This document shows positions 11,780 through 24,085 of a stretch of 64,000 bases of DNA, piece by piece. Under the pieces are notes generated by a model that did no database searches, was not told the origin of the DNA, and saw only the letters and a list, made by a program, of their open reading frames with translations. Within the stretch, counting starts at the first letter, position 1; each line of letters starts with the position of its first letter. Origin of the DNA: Orientallactaga sibirica (taxonomy: Eukaryota; Chordata; Mammalia; Rodentia; Dipodidae); the NCBI GenBank assembly GCA_036365145.1, contig JAEOAD010000699.1:9955001-10019000 (forward strand), given 5' to 3'. Made by a program: the position numbers and the translations under genes.

Positions 11780-11935
11780 ATATCTAAGATCCAAGCACTT
11801 ACTATGTGTCTGACCACAAGTGAGACTGATCAGTAGACAGACACTTCATGCTCAGAACACCATGACTATTCAAGTGTTATCAATTGCAACCAATTTCCCA
11901 GTGGTGGAGTAACTTGCCCAAGGAATAACCAATGC
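11780..11935 (-). mobile_element. MIR fragment, minus
   Basis: Core resembles antisense MIR (AGTAACTTGCCCAAGGAATAACC at ~11908-11930). Old and partial. Confidence 0.5.
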
Positions 11936-12124
11936 ATAGACTAATAAAATTAGGGTGCAACTCACAGTCCAAATATGATACCCCTCCCACTCAAACCTTA
12001 CCCATTTCACAATAAAAACACCTTAAAATGTGAGGGAGCTTGAGGTTTACATTTTAGGATCAGAGGAAGCATAGGGTGGTTGCCAGCATAGACAATGCAG
12101 TCCCGTTGTCCTAGATTGTACTCC

Positions 12125-12475
12125 CTACTCACATCTTACTGCACCACTGAACAAGTCACTTAAATTCTCTAGTTTCTCAGCTTCTGCAGTGGTAAATCAT
12201 ATTGTAGTGATATGCCACAGAATGATACTTTGATCACTGATAGTCATATAACATTTAAGTGGCCTGCTGACATCATAGCTAGCTCATTTTGTACAAGTGC
12301 AGTCTATGCTGTTTGCACAATGGCAAAAATTATCTAAGGATGTGTTTCTCAGAACATCTTCCCATCAGGAAACAGCACAGAACTGCAGTAATAATTCTCA
12401 TCTTACGAGTTGCTGTGAGGACTGAATGAGTTGATTCATAAGAAAATTGGCATTGTCTGGTACATCAACAGGGAT
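12125..12475 (+). mobile_element. MIR, plus, split by a DNA transposon
   Basis: First half 12125-12190 (CCACTGAACAAGTCACTTAAATTCTCTAGTTTCTCA) and second half 12385-12475 (GTTGCTGTGAGGACTGAATGAGTTGA...GGCATTGTCTGGTACATCAA) follow the MIR consensus in order, with a different element between them. Confidence 0.75.
12192..12372 (+). mobile_element. Tigger-type nonautonomous DNA transposon inside the MIR
   Basis: GACATCATAGCTAGCTCATTTTG followed by TCTATGCTGTTTGCACAATGG and TTTCTCAGAACATCTTCCCATC resembles the two ends of a TcMar-Tigger element with the middle deleted. Confidence 0.65.
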
Positions 12476-13320
12476 TTTTGTCTTACAGCAGAGGTACATG
12501 AGTGACTTACTCAGGCTTTTTGAATCTATCACAGTATCTGCCCAGTTATCCCAGAGATTTATTGAGAAAATCACAGATAGTTATTGTACCTTAAAGCATT
12601 TTAACTGGATGATATTATGCAAATAAGTAAATATTCTTGAGGCTTTCTTAAATATAAAGTTGTGATGTCATTGTGGAATAGGGAGTTAAATGTGAGCCAA
12701 TATTTTTGGCAGAAAGAATAAATACCAGTAACCACAACTAATGAATTCCTCATTCCACAACACCAGCCAAAAACCACACTTGAAAAGCAAGACATTTCTG
12801 CCCAAACACTCAAGTCTAAATTAACCAGACATGAAATGCATAAATAACTTGATCTCTGTGTGACAAGGACAATGAACTTGGTCAATATTATGAAGAACCA
12901 TTAGAAACTAAAAACCTCAACACTGCTCAAAGATAATAAAGGCTTAAAGGAAACAAAGGTCAACTTGCAAAGAGAAGTTTCACAATATTCTTTACGTAAA
13001 GTCAGAAATTTAATCATAACCATATCACAGTGGTTCCATTTTTCATTGTTAAAAAAGATTTACCCAAATTTGAATCACTTCCTGTCTTAATAACTGCAAT
13101 ATGTCTTTCTCATTCTTCCTACTCTGCTAAAATCCAAATGACTGTTGCTAAAGAAAACTCTCTCCCTTATTGCCAAACAGATTTCCAAAGCCAAAGTCTG
13201 TTGCTGCTAGATGGTGCACATGTGCATGCATACATATATGCACACATATATGTACACACATATCACTACACTACTGACTTCCCTACCTGTGTTTAATAGC
13301 ACATGTAACCACCTAACTGA
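12476..13320. other. Single-copy DNA
   Basis: AT-rich. No repeat family or coding exon recognised; short alternating ATAT/ACAC motifs begin near 13215. Confidence 0.5.
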
Positions 13321-13400
13321 CTCACACACACACACACACACAAATATACATACATACATACATACATACATACATACATACATACATAAATACATACATA
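13321..13400. repeat. (CA)n and (CATA)n compound microsatellite
   Basis: (CA)n at 13322-13342 is followed by (CATA)n to about 13400. It keeps Tyr/Met/Cys- or Thr/His-rich frames open on both strands. Confidence 0.97.
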
Positions 13401-13729
13401 TTACTTCTTGGCCTAATTTCCTCAGTCCCTGTCCTCACTAGAATGTAAGTTCTGTTAAGGTACGGCTTTGTTCCATTTTTCTCCATTAATGTTTTATCAT
13501 TATTTGAATAAAGTCTGGTACATGGTAAATAAATGAATCCCTTATTTCTGTCCATCAAAAACCCCTGTACTTGATTTCAGTACTGCTCAATCACCTTCAT
13601 TTCATAACACTATTTTCTTTCTCTGCCCCAATCCTTTTTTATCACCACTTCCAATTCCGTCAGTCATCTTTTTTCCTCTTTCCATGTATGGTCTTGAATG
13701 TGTACACATTAATTTTAAAAGACTCTCAG

Positions 13730-13878
13730 TTGGGCATGGTGGTGCACACCTTTAATCCTAGCGCTTGGGAGGCAGAGGTAGGAAGATCACAGTGAGTTCG
13801 AGGCCAGCCTGAGACTAGACTACATAGTGAACTCCAGGTGAGCCTGGACTAGAGTGAAACCCTACCTCAAACCCCCAC

Positions 13879-13909
<31 letters not shown>
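13730..13909 (+). mobile_element. B1 SINE, plus, with 30-A tail
   Basis: TGGGCATGGTGGTGCACACCTTTAATCC, GGGAGGCAGAGGTAGGA, GAGTTCGAGGCCAGCCTGAG and AGTGAAACCCTACCTCAA are diagnostic of 7SL-derived rodent B1. Poly(A) runs 13880-13909. Confidence 0.97.
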
Positions 13910-13914
<5 letters not shown>

Positions 13915-14670
13915 GAGACCCTCCTAAGCTGCATTCTTTTGAAGTATATAGGAACCAACTTTGGCTAAGGGCCCTTCTAAGGACTGACAGCTAGAACAAA
14001 GTGTTTCTTATCCTTGTCTGTGTGTGTGTGTGGTGGTGGTGGTAGTGGTGGTGGTGGTGTGGTTATGAAAATGACGTTGAGCAGCTCAGAGAGCAACAAT
14101 GTGAAGCACACATTTCCAGTTAGTGGTCTTAGGTACTGCCACACAGAAAGACCTGGCTGCATGAAGGCAAGTGGGCCTCTGCGCTGAGAGACTGAGAAGA
14201 GATGGACAATGATGGCAATATACTAAGCATTGCTATTTCAGACTCTATCTGTATAGCAACATAGCCCAGAGCAGGTAAGGGACATGGTGAATGAGATAGA
14301 GTGCTGACTATATATCAGCGTCTCCTGGATACTGAGAAGCTCTACCTGAGTAGAATCTGCAGACAGGGCCTGGAAACCTGGATGTCTAAAGAGCTTTCAC
14401 CTGCTCCTCACCCCAGTACTTGGTAACTGAGATGGCAAAATCCGTAAGTTCTTTCTGTTCTGGTAACTATGTGACAGTGGGTCTCTGTGAAATGGAATGT
14501 GGCTTAAGGGAGTTATTAAGGGAAGTATACTTGTTTGTCTTGGTATGGTGTGAATCTGAAATACCCTCCACAGGCTTGTATTTTGAAGTCTTTTGCCCTA
14601 CTTGCTGACACTATTTGGGGGGTTATGGAACCTTTATATTGGGCTTAGCTAGAAGAAACAAATCACTGAA
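13910..14670. other. Single-copy DNA with a (GT)/(GGT) repeat
   Basis: (GT)n then (GGT)n at about 14019-14060. Nothing else recognised. Confidence 0.55.
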
Positions 14671-14681
14671 GCTTAGGTCTT

Positions 14682-14889
14682 TTTTGTCTTATTTTATGTA
14701 TTTATTTGCAAGCAGAGAGAGATAGAAGAGAAACAGACAAAGAGAATCGATGGGCCAGGGCCTCCAGCCACTGCAAACAAAATCCAGATACATGTGCCAC
14801 TTGGGCATCTGGCTTTACGTGGGAACTGGGAAGTTGAAGCCAAGTCATTAAGGCAAGCACCTTGACTGCTGATCCATCTCTCCAGACCT
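14682..14889 (-). mobile_element. tRNA-derived SINE (DIP-type), minus
   Basis: Flanked by GCTTAGGTCTT (14671-14681) and GCTTTAGGTCTT (14890-14901). Antisense body with GGGCATCTGGCTTTACGTGGG and the right end CCATCTCTCCAGACCT. Confidence 0.92.
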
Positions 14890-14901
14890 GCTTTAGGTCT
14901 T

Positions 14902-15589
14902 CAAAAGTAATACCCAATACCTGGGTCATGTTGTGCTCACTGTTTCTTGGTCTGCCATGATGTGAATAGTGCCCACTTCCAACTCGTGCCCCTGCCATCA
15001 TGAAGTGAGGTACTCTGTCATACCCTCCTAACCTTTATGGACTGAAAGTGTAGATTTACTTGGGGAGGTGCTTTATTTATTGGACAGAATTTGGTCTACT
15101 AGTCAATCTTCAATGCACAGAACACACTGAACAACAAATAGTACCTCATTCTCCAACAATTTCAGATATCTTACCAGTCCTGAATGTATGTGCAACCTGA
15201 GCCTGGAACCAAGCTGTCATATAAACATGAAGTATCTCTGCATAGTTTTAGTATGTATTGAAGAAATGTGGAGATTCAGTTACTGTGCAAGTCTAGTGGA
15301 AGCTGAATTCAGTTGCCTCTAGGACTTTATAAAAGATTTTTCACCATGGGAGGAAATCACACACTGACACAGAACTCTGTGACATTTGAGGGTCACATGA
15401 AGCGCAAACCGCTCAGTTCCATCTACAGCTGCTGCACTGTGGACTTTTCTGTGGGCAGTCACAAACACCTGGCAGCTTCTCTTGGTTCAGCCATGTCCAC
15501 ATATGTCCATGCAAAAACATTCTCTTCTTTACATCATGCTTGTGGTCATATTTTTAAATTGTTAGTATCATCTAAGAAAAAAAAGGTTA
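14902..15589. other. Single-copy DNA
   Basis: The frame 15313-15609 has normal-looking composition but no recognisable domain and runs into an LTR. It is left uncalled. Confidence 0.45.
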
Positions 15590-15925
15590 TTCTGGCTTAC
15601 TATTTTTGAGGGAATCCACTCCATCAAGGCATAGAAGACATGGCAGCTGAGAGTCTGGCTGGCTGGTCACATTGAATTCACCAGGGGGATGATCTAGAAC
15701 TAGAGACAGGCTATAAAACACCTCCAGTCCCACCTCCAGCCACTCTGTTCTTCCAGTAAGGCCCCGGCTCCTAAAGATTCCACAATGCTTCCAGTGTCAC
15801 CAGCTGGGGATGTTTTACATTCAAATAATATCATCTAATGGAGAAACTCTCTCACAGGCATGCCTCAAAATTTGCCTCCTAGGTGATTCTAGATCTAATC
15901 AACTTGACAAAAAAAATAACTATCA
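15590..15925 (-). mobile_element. ERVL-MaLR-type LTR, minus
   Basis: Antisense MaLR landmarks: GGCTGGTCACATTGAATTCACC (15660-15681) and CATGCCTC...CTCCTAGGTGATTCTAGATCTAATCAACTTGACAA (15860-15910). Confidence 0.78.
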
Positions 15926-18318
15926 TGATTATCTATTCAAGGAATATCTTCTTAGGGAGAACCACTTAAAACCCTAAGTCATAGTGCATCATTGCCATAA
16001 CCAGTAGAGCCCAAATAGAGCCTGTTTTCCATGGACTGGACCCCTAGGAGATAATGTATTATAGATCCTTTTAATGTTGTGTATCTTTCCTTTTGAAGCC
16101 GTGATAATGATAGCTTTCTTATTAGGACTTTAAAAATAATTATAAATGTAAGCCCTGCTCTGAACTATTATACCCAAAGCCACAAGGAGAGCTTGAGCCA
16201 GTCACACCAGCCGACAACTCAATATTGTCATATGGGTCTGAGGAGGCATGATATTTTGTGCTCCTGTCTCATTTTTACCTTTTCTCTATCATCTCTCCTA
16301 TGTGCCACACTAGATATTCTGACTGCCAAATAGGATGTCACACTAAATATACCTTTGTTACTGTCCATGATCCATGGCAGAAATTTTTCCCTTCAGTTTC
16401 TTGGAAATGCGAGAAACACTTGTGAGGTTACCATAAACGATGCCCAAGAAAAAAAGGAGTCTTTGCTTATGGCAGAATAAATCCAACCTAAGAACCATTC
16501 TTGATGCAGAAATGATGAAGGGAATTGGAGGAGTAAGTTTTCTGGTGGGCTTTTCCTACTATAATATTGTGCTGAGAAAAAAAAAAAAAGCATGCTAAAC
16601 AATATATGGATTCTAGATATTTTATGGTAGCCAAGAAGAGCCTTCCAGTCATTAGTCTTGAAATTCATGAGGGAGGCCACTTTGCCACCTCTTGCTGTTC
16701 CTTGTCTAGCTTTTCTTTGCTTCAAAAACACTGGGGTGGCATCTGAACATTTATTTCACTCAGCTCATCCAATTTTCTTTCTCTCTTCCCTTTTCCAACC
16801 CTTTCTCTTTTCCTTACCCATCTATTTTCATCTCCCTCTGTAATGCCTTTCAAGTTTCACTCTTTATCCTCTACCAACACAATACAGATTTTTGTATGTT
16901 CTTAGACTTGCATTAATGTACATTACTCTAAACCACCATGTTTTCTTTCTGTATATAGGGTATGATATTGATATAGTTCAGAACTATTTTCCATGGCCTT
17001 TTTTCTACTAATTTATTAATAAAACATTATGTTATTAATGTTTCCTTTAATATTTATGGTGAATTTTGCTTTGATTTATCCAGATTTGTTGTAAGCATAG
17101 AACTCTAGGAATACTTCATTTTGACAAACAAAATATTTATAAGACAAACTAGTTTGCTTCTCAAAGTGGCCTTCATATACTTGTTTCAAAAAACATGTGT
17201 TTTTCTGAGAAAGAAAATGGATGTCTTTGAACATCCCAAACTGTGCATTATATCTCAAGAGTCATAAAAAAAAATATTGGCCCAACAAATCATAGAGTGG
17301 CTGGGACAATGGAGATCTTCCTGCCTCATAGCTGGCTAGGAAAGTGCCTCCCAAGGCTGGTCAGAAGAAGGAGGAGGGTGAGAAAAATAAGAAGAGATAA
17401 AGAGAGAGACAGAGAGCAAGAGCGCTCTTACCTCTCATAGCCAAGCTTGGACAGATAACAGAATCCCTACCTCCACTTCCTGGAGGAGCCTGCAGAAGGG
17501 CCACTCGCTGAGAGGAAGTTGCGTCAATAGGACCTGGCCCAGCAGCAAGCTTGGACCTTCAAACATACAGCTGCCTCCAAAAGGAAGGGAGAAGCTGCCA
17601 AAGTTCCTGGGCCAAGGAGCAGAGAGAAAAGCCCATAGAGGATCAGAAGAGACCTGGAAAAAAAATCCAGGAGGCAAGAGTCCAGTACCTAACATCCGTG
17701 AGCATAGAATAGCCTACGGTTATGAACAGAGTGCAGCTTGATGCCCAAGGCCCTGGTGAGACCTTCTGTCAAACCACAACAGAGCAGAAGGCTGCAGTAA
17801 GGAGCCAAAAGAGGGGTGGTATATCACCATGAACCAAGCAGGATGTAACTTTCTCTGGAGGCTAACTTTGTAATCCTGGCAGCAAGGGAAAGAACCCTAA
17901 GAGGCTGTCTGCTGAGACTTACTGATGCAAATTACACTGGCCCCCATCTTAACACCTACCTTTAGCAAAGAACCTTGAGTTGGAGCACACACCCTGAGAC
18001 ACACTTATTGTTATTTTTAATTAAGTTTTATTAATCATTAAACATTCTATTGTGTGAATATTACATACTAGGCAGTATTCTAGTATTTGAAGTATATTTA
18101 AATCAAACAAAATCCCTATCTTCTACATGATGTGGATAGATAATAAACAGCCACAATAATAATAGAAAGGGAGTTATTTAGTAGGTGAGAAGGTGAGTGT
18201 GAGAAGAAATTAAGAGTCTGCTTCAGAAAGCCTGCACTTGAGAGCAAGACTGTTTAGTTCTTGTTAAACTACGCACATGTTTCCCATCTGTGCTTCTACA
18301 CTTCGTGTCCATGCTGCC
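15926..18318. other. Long single-copy AT-rich stretch
   Basis: No repeat assigned with confidence. 16830-17070 and 18060-18200 resemble very old L1 or DNA-transposon debris. 17360-17425 is purine-rich. ORFs at 16393-16731 and 17435-17695 show no family features. Confidence 0.4.
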
Positions 18319-18340
18319 TGTGTGTGTGTGTGTGTGTGTG
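18319..18340. repeat. (TG)11 microsatellite
   Basis: Perfect TG run of 22 bp. Confidence 0.95.
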
Positions 18341-18479
18341 GTTGAAAGATGGACAAATGAACGGAAATATACTGGTGATTCATGGGAGTGTGAACCAAGA
18401 GCTTTGTATGGGCAAAACAATGTCTTTTCCTTCATTCAGCAGATATCTATCAGGTACCTCGTCACATGTATGCCAGGCA

Positions 18480-19255
18480 CTAAGCACTCACACAACACAA
18501 ACAATACATACTGCACACAACATACAGAATAGACACAGCAACCACCACACACTATGCACACATAACACACATTCATCCTCCATAACAAAAGCACATTTTC
18601 ATAAAACGACTCATGTGCCACATATTACACATATTCACACAACACATACACAGCACATGCAATACTCATACCACACATGCAATCATATATTCACAAAACA
18701 CATATGACACACAACATACTCTGTGGCACATATAACATATATGGAACATATAATATATACTGACAAAACACATAGTATACACTTACACAAGAAATATACA
18801 TGTGTGGTAGTTTGAATATATGTCCCCCAATATATTCAGTGGTTTATTACTTATAGTTTGCATCTGCAATCCCCTTGCTAGAGGCAATGTCACTGGGGGC
18901 TGGTCTTAAGGTGTGGTTTGAGATTCCATTGTAAAGATATGCAAATGTGCCTAGCAGGAGTTCCTGAAGTGTGCTGTGTGACCTTTTGGCAGTAGTTTTG
19001 CTCTGTTTGCTGTGGTGGCTGGTTGGCTTTTTCTCTCTCTGCTTGGCCCTGTGAATAGCAAGCTGCTTTTCCTGCCTTTATGGAACTTTCCCTGGATCTG
19101 TAAGTTTCAATAAATAATATCCCTTCCTCCATAACTGTGTCTGGTCTGGAAGTTCATCTCAGCGAACCTGAGCTGTCTGCTACAACATGCCACATAAACA
19201 TTAATAAAACACACACAATAATCGTAACACCTACACACTTATACCTACACAACAC
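18480..19255. repeat. CA/ACA-rich degenerate array, split by a solo LTR
   Basis: 18480-18800 and 19190-19255 are the same kind of ACACAA/CATACACA-rich sequence, clearly one tract before LTR insertion. Reading frames through it give Thr/His-rich translations only. Confidence 0.85.
18803..19184 (+). mobile_element. ERVL-MaLR solo LTR, plus, with 5-bp target duplications
   Basis: TGTGGTAGTTTGAATATATG...GTCTGCTACA, 382 bp, flanked by perfect ACATG at 18798-18802 and 19185-19189. TG...CA ends, AATAAA-like CAATAAATAATATCCCTTCC near the 3' end, and a 5-bp duplication as expected for ERVL-class integration. No internal region, so a solo LTR. Confidence 0.93.
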
Positions 19256-19625
19256 AAATCTCAAAGCCTGCTTGCTAAGAACTTTCACTTTAAAGACAAA
19301 TGGGATGTGTGGGCTAATGTTCTAAAATTATTTATGTAATTACACAGGGTAGTAAATGATAACTCTGATATCCTAAGCGAGACTATGGGGCCCAGCCATT
19401 TCAGATCAACGCCATATGTCCCCATGAGTTTCTGAGAGGCCAATGCAGAATTCTGATGGGAATGAATGGGAAAGAATGATTTATAGAGTTGAATGGTGAT
19501 CACAAAGGGCTGGGCAGGGGGAAACAATGTGAGACATGGGTCAAAGGGTACAAATTTATACTTTTGAGATGAATAATTTCCAGAGAGCTATTGTACAATT
19601 TGGTGACTGTAAGAATTAATCTTGT

Positions 19626-20028
19626 AACTGTGACAAGATACCTAATAGAAGCACATTAAGGGAGGGAGAATTTAATTTTGTATCATGGTTCCAGAGAGAT
19701 TTCAATCCAACACACCAGGGAAGGCATGATGAAGGGGACACCTCCTGCCTTGATGGACCAAGAAGCAGACAGAGCCAGTCTAGAATCACAAGAGTGCATA
19801 CTTGTGTTGCCTTGCAAAGGTGGGTTATTTACTATGAAAACAAAATCACACTTTCTTTGTTCTGCCAAAAAATAGGCAACAAATATAATTCTCAAGTATA
19901 GCCCAACCTCAGTGAGTGGCTTCCACCATCCAGACCCCCTAATAGCTCCACAGCTTTCAAACTAGCACCACAAACTGGGACCAAGCATGTAAATCATGAG
20001 CCTGTGGGAGTATCCCAGACTTAAGATT
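19626..20028 (-). mobile_element. ERVL-MaLR-type LTR, minus
   Basis: AACTGTGACAAGATACCTAATAGAAGCACATTAAGGGAGG and CCACAAACTGGGACCAAGCATGTAAATCATGAGCC are antisense MaLR landmarks. Confidence 0.72.
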
Positions 20029-20069
20029 CAACAGTGACTATGATGAATAACATTGAATTGATTATTTGC

Positions 20070-20286
20070 TTATTGGTTTTTTAAATTTATTTATTTGAGA
20101 GATAGAAACTGAGTCAGACAGAGAGAGAGAGAATGAATGTACCAAGACCTCCTGACACTGAAAATGAATTCCAGATTTATGCACCACTTTGTGCATCTGA
20201 CTTTATGTGGATGCTGGGGAATCAAACTCAGGTCATCAGCCTTTGTTAAGCAAGTGCCTTTAAACACTAAGCCAACTCTCCAATCC
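20070..20286 (-). mobile_element. tRNA-derived SINE (DIP-type), minus
   Basis: Starts TTTAAATTTATTTATTTGAGAGATAG, ends ACTAAGCCAACTCTCCAATCC. More diverged than most copies here. Confidence 0.88.
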
Positions 20287-20465
20287 GCATTTTCTGATCT
20301 TAAATGTTCTTCTCACACACAAAGCAAGTGAGGTAATGTGTCAAGTAGCATGATGTCAGTGCTCACTTCACAGTGTACACATAGATCAAACCATCATGAC
20401 ATACATCTTAACTCTATGTAATTTTTGTTTGTCAACTATACCTTAATACATAGGAAATAAAAGGA

Positions 20466-21284
20466 GCTAAGATCTACCTACCCAGCCAAGTGCTAACAGC
20501 ATGGACTTGCTGTGTGATTCCATAAAGCTGCTTCAAACTACATCTCTGCTGGGCCAAGAAAGCCACTGGCACTAGGTTCACCACAACTTTCCCAATAGGT
20601 AGTGCTTAAATGAATAATAAATTATCTTCTGAAACTCCGTCACCACAGTCACAGTTCCAGAACTGAATCTCATGCACTTCGGGTTAAGACAATAACTTAC
20701 TGATTGCACAGAATTCATTCTCTAATTTTGGGCAGACAAAAGGAAGGGCAACTTGGTTTCCATAGAAAATATCCCAACTTCACAAGGCAACAGAAAGAAT
20801 TTTGAAAGGAAAAGCCTCCGTGGACGAAGGACTATTTGTGACATTCAGTAAGAAGTTTGTGTTTTAAATTAAGTGTGTTTGAATTTTGAAAGAAAGGTAC
20901 CACCTGACTTTAGCATGAAGATTTTATCCTCACTATCCCATAAATACTTTGCTACTTATAACATTTGTTGCATATTATTTTGATCCATCTAAAAAATTTA
21001 TGTGAAATAGACTTTTGAAAGGTACTTGCTCTGCCCTGTGACGAGATGTGTGGAGGTGTTTACCCCCTCCATGCCCTGTGTGTCCTTCAATTCCATTCAA
21101 TTCTGCTGCTAACCAAAGTTACCGCAGTCCCCACAGATAGAGCTCAGTCACACAAGAGGGCAAAGGCCACTCCAAAAACCAGATGCCAGGGCTAAGTTGC
21201 CACCAATCCTGCCCTCCACTGCAAGTCAGGGTTCCTATACTACCTTTTCACATTCCATAATTTTCTAGGACAGCTGGAGGACAC
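20466..21284. other. Single-copy DNA
   Basis: No repeat, RNA gene or coding exon recognised. Confidence 0.5.
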
Positions 21285-21740
21285 AGAGAACGATGTTTAC
21301 CCCCTTTTTATACAATAGTGGAAGTTACAGAGGACCCAAGCGAACAGCAAGGTGACAAGATACAGAGTACAAGGTATGCGAGAAGGGACTTGAAGATTCC
21401 ATACCTAGTGGGCTATCCTCTATGTATTCAAAAACCCTAAACATTTCCCAGTTCATAGGCCAGGGATGTCTTAGGGAAGCTTCCTCACTAGCGAGGGCAT
21501 GAGTGATTAGTAACTTAGTCTCCCCTTGCCAGAAGAAGGGGGCTGGATGGTCCAAGCCTCTGATAATACCTCGATCTTTCTGGTGACCTCCTAAAAACAA
21601 GGATGTTCCTAGCACCCAGGAAATTCCAAAGCATTAGGAGCTCTGTGCTATGCAGGAGCAGAGGCCAAGTACATATTTTTAGATCAATATATATATATTT
21701 GTATGTGTATGTCTAGAGATATAGATAGATACATTTCTTG
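21285..21740 (-). mobile_element. MLT2-like ERVL LTR, minus
   Basis: Antisense landmarks of mammal-wide MLT2 LTRs in order: AAGTTACAGAGGACCCAAGCGAACAGC, CCCAGTTCATAGGCCAGGGATGTC, then AATTCCAAAGCATTAGGAGCTCTGTGC and GCCAAGTACATATTTTTAG. Strongly decayed. Confidence 0.65.
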
Positions 21741-23679
21741 TCTTCCTATTTATAAACACACTCTACCATGCCAGAGAACTGATTTTGATGGAAAACTCCA
21801 GGAGGTAGCCACTCTGGTACTTTTCCAAGGTCTTAATAAAAGAGGCCAACTCTTGAAAGTCAAGTGCTCGGAACACAGGACAAAGTAAATGTTTTTTGCT
21901 CGGTAGTTTCCACACTCAAACACCATTTCTGAGAAGTCCATATTACACTTTCCTGGGAGGACTGCACAGACATTTAAATTCAGGTAAGTAAATAAATAAT
22001 CCAGAACACAGTGATGGTGATAATTCAAAAACAGCTCTTTGAGACAGAAATAACTTGAAGACCACTGTTGGCTGCGATTTCATGATTCAAGAAGTTGGGA
22101 GTAACAAAACCACCATGTTTGTGGTCATCTTAGGTTGTACTATTTGCTAAACAGCCAAGCAAGGAATGTACCTACGTGTAGACGCCTCCAACTGCAGGAA
22201 GTCCTTGGAGGAGGGGCCCAAGGAGGCTACCAGCCCCACCCAGAGTACCTCACAGCCTTAGTGCCCTCCTCTGCTCAATGGATAATGAAGTACATCTTGC
22301 AAAAGGCCAAAAATATAGAGGAAATACTTACCGTGGTTGCTGGCATATAGTAGCTGCTTTGTCATGGCGATTCAGGCAGAGAAGGTGCTACAATTTCAGG
22401 TGCATTGTAAGTAAAGTAAGAGTGTCTGCCAAAAGCTGAACTTATTGTTTGTGAGAAAGGGAGTAGATATAAGACATCGACTGAGATTTAAAACCAGCAT
22501 ATTAAAACCACAGCCTTCCAAGTGAAAACAAACAAAAAAAAACCTAAGGCATTTTTTCTATTTTGTTTCCTTACCTTATCATGTATCTATTATGCATATG
22601 TTCCTTCCCTGTTTATATAAGATTCTTTCAAATCTGGCCAAACATATGTCGCAAGGGAATTACGGATTAACATCAGAGCCAAGAAAGTGGAACTGAGAAA
22701 CTATCCCCTTGCAAACTTTATGTAGGAAAATGTTAGCTTTGTTATAAAGAAAACTTCAGTGCCAAATGCAGAAAATCTGTTAGCACAATCTCTCCCTTTT
22801 TCCCAATGAAAAGAAAAGCAAATCCAAGCAGGAAAGATATTTTCAGGACTATTCTCTCTCTCTCTCTCTCTCTCTGTCTTCCAAACACTTCTAACACAGT
22901 GGAAGCACCAATAATCAGACCTAGAGTGCGAGCAGAACTGCAAGGAAGTCCAGCTTCCAGGCTGGATCACAGCAGCACTTATACTTTCTTATAAACAAAA
23001 TCCTCAAAATGCACCAGAGAACCCTTAGAAGTGATAAAATTAACCCAGAAATGTCATTTGCAGAAGTGTTGTCCATACTTGCCCAAAGCTTTTATTTTGA
23101 AAATAAAAACTGGTCGCTGTATTTCCTGAAAAGTCCATGTGGCCCAGGACTGTTCAGCTGCAGTGCTGACCACCCAGCCTCCCAAGACCACACTTTTGCT
23201 TTCTGTCTTCAGGTTTTCACTGTCACTGCTTGTAATACCAAGATGGGGGGAGGGGCAAAAGCAAAGCTCCTCGGCTTCTTAGGAGTAGGGCTAAGAGGAG
23301 ATAAAGTGTTAGAGAAAAGGAGAAAGATGAACAAGGTGGCTTAATAACAGATGTCATCCACCTACCTTGTCATTGCAAAGCTGAGACTGGTGCAAGTATG
23401 AACGCTACACCGGGCTGCCTTTCCTTCTTGTTAATAACCACACAGTGAGACTAAAACCCTTAATTGCTCTTAGCAGGTCCTATTTGCTGTATAAATATTG
23501 CTGAGCAAGTCCCTGCCTGTCCTTTGCTCAAACTACAAAGTTGAAGCCAAACCTCCTGGGCTCCCCACAGCCTCGTGAAGAGCCCAGGCCATTCATTCTA
23601 GCATTCCCGACCTGACTCCATCTCCCTTTGACCGTTCCTATTTGAGCAAATCTCTGTTCTTGCCCTTGAGACATCTATC
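21741..23679. other. Single-copy DNA with a (CT)n run
   Basis: (CT)n at 22853-22875. Several open frames (21750-22028, 22701-22970, 23009-23344) without domain resemblance. No repeats recognised. Confidence 0.45.
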
Positions 23680-24085
23680 CTTATGAAGCACCTATGTCCT
23701 TAGCTTCCCCAGACTCTAGCTTTCTTCTTGCTCATGCATTCTCCACTTAGAATATCTCCTATCTCCTCTTCCACCTCCTCTTACTTACTTTTGAGACTCT
23801 TCCTAGACACTATATCATATCACTTGCTGCTAAGGGGGATCCAGGACATCCGCATCATTGCCACCAACAGAAATAGGTAGCAATTCATTCTCCTCTGAAA
23901 TATTATAGGTCTGCACCACCCCAGCCCTGCCCTGTCTTGTCACCCTTGTCAACCCCGATTTTGTACTGCTTGCGTTCTTGTCTTCCCTGATGCTTCATTA
24001 AGACACTTAAAGATAGGTTCCATCTCTGACGGATGATAGCTTAAAGAGAGCAGATGTTCAAATATTTGCCAATTGAATGAAAGTG
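23680..24085 (+). mobile_element. L2 remnant, plus
   Basis: The pyrimidine-rich 3' part and final AAATATTTGCCAATTGAATGAAAG resemble the L2 3' terminus. Very old and uncertain at the 5' side. Confidence 0.45.

Larger units (their letters stand above)
19480..20465 (+). mobile_element. Ancient L1M 3' end, plus, interrupted
   Basis: Left part 19480-19622 (TTGAATGGTGATCACAAAGGG... ATTGTACAATTTGGTGACTG) and right part about 20320-20465 (ATCTTAACTCTATGTAATTTTTGTTTGTCAACTATACC) fit an L1M 3' UTR. An LTR and a SINE lie between. Confidence 0.6.

Noticed and set aside
13321..13400. Regularly repeated short units that might suggest a CRISPR-like array
   Set aside because: Uniform 2- and 4-bp microsatellites without unique spacers, in vertebrate DNA.
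13207..13558. Cys/Met/Tyr-rich and Thr/His-rich frames on both strands
   Set aside because: Translations of the (CA)n/(CATA)n microsatellite.
18261..18707. 148-codon plus-strand frame
   Set aside because: Built from the (TG)11 repeat and the ACA-rich array; no protein features.
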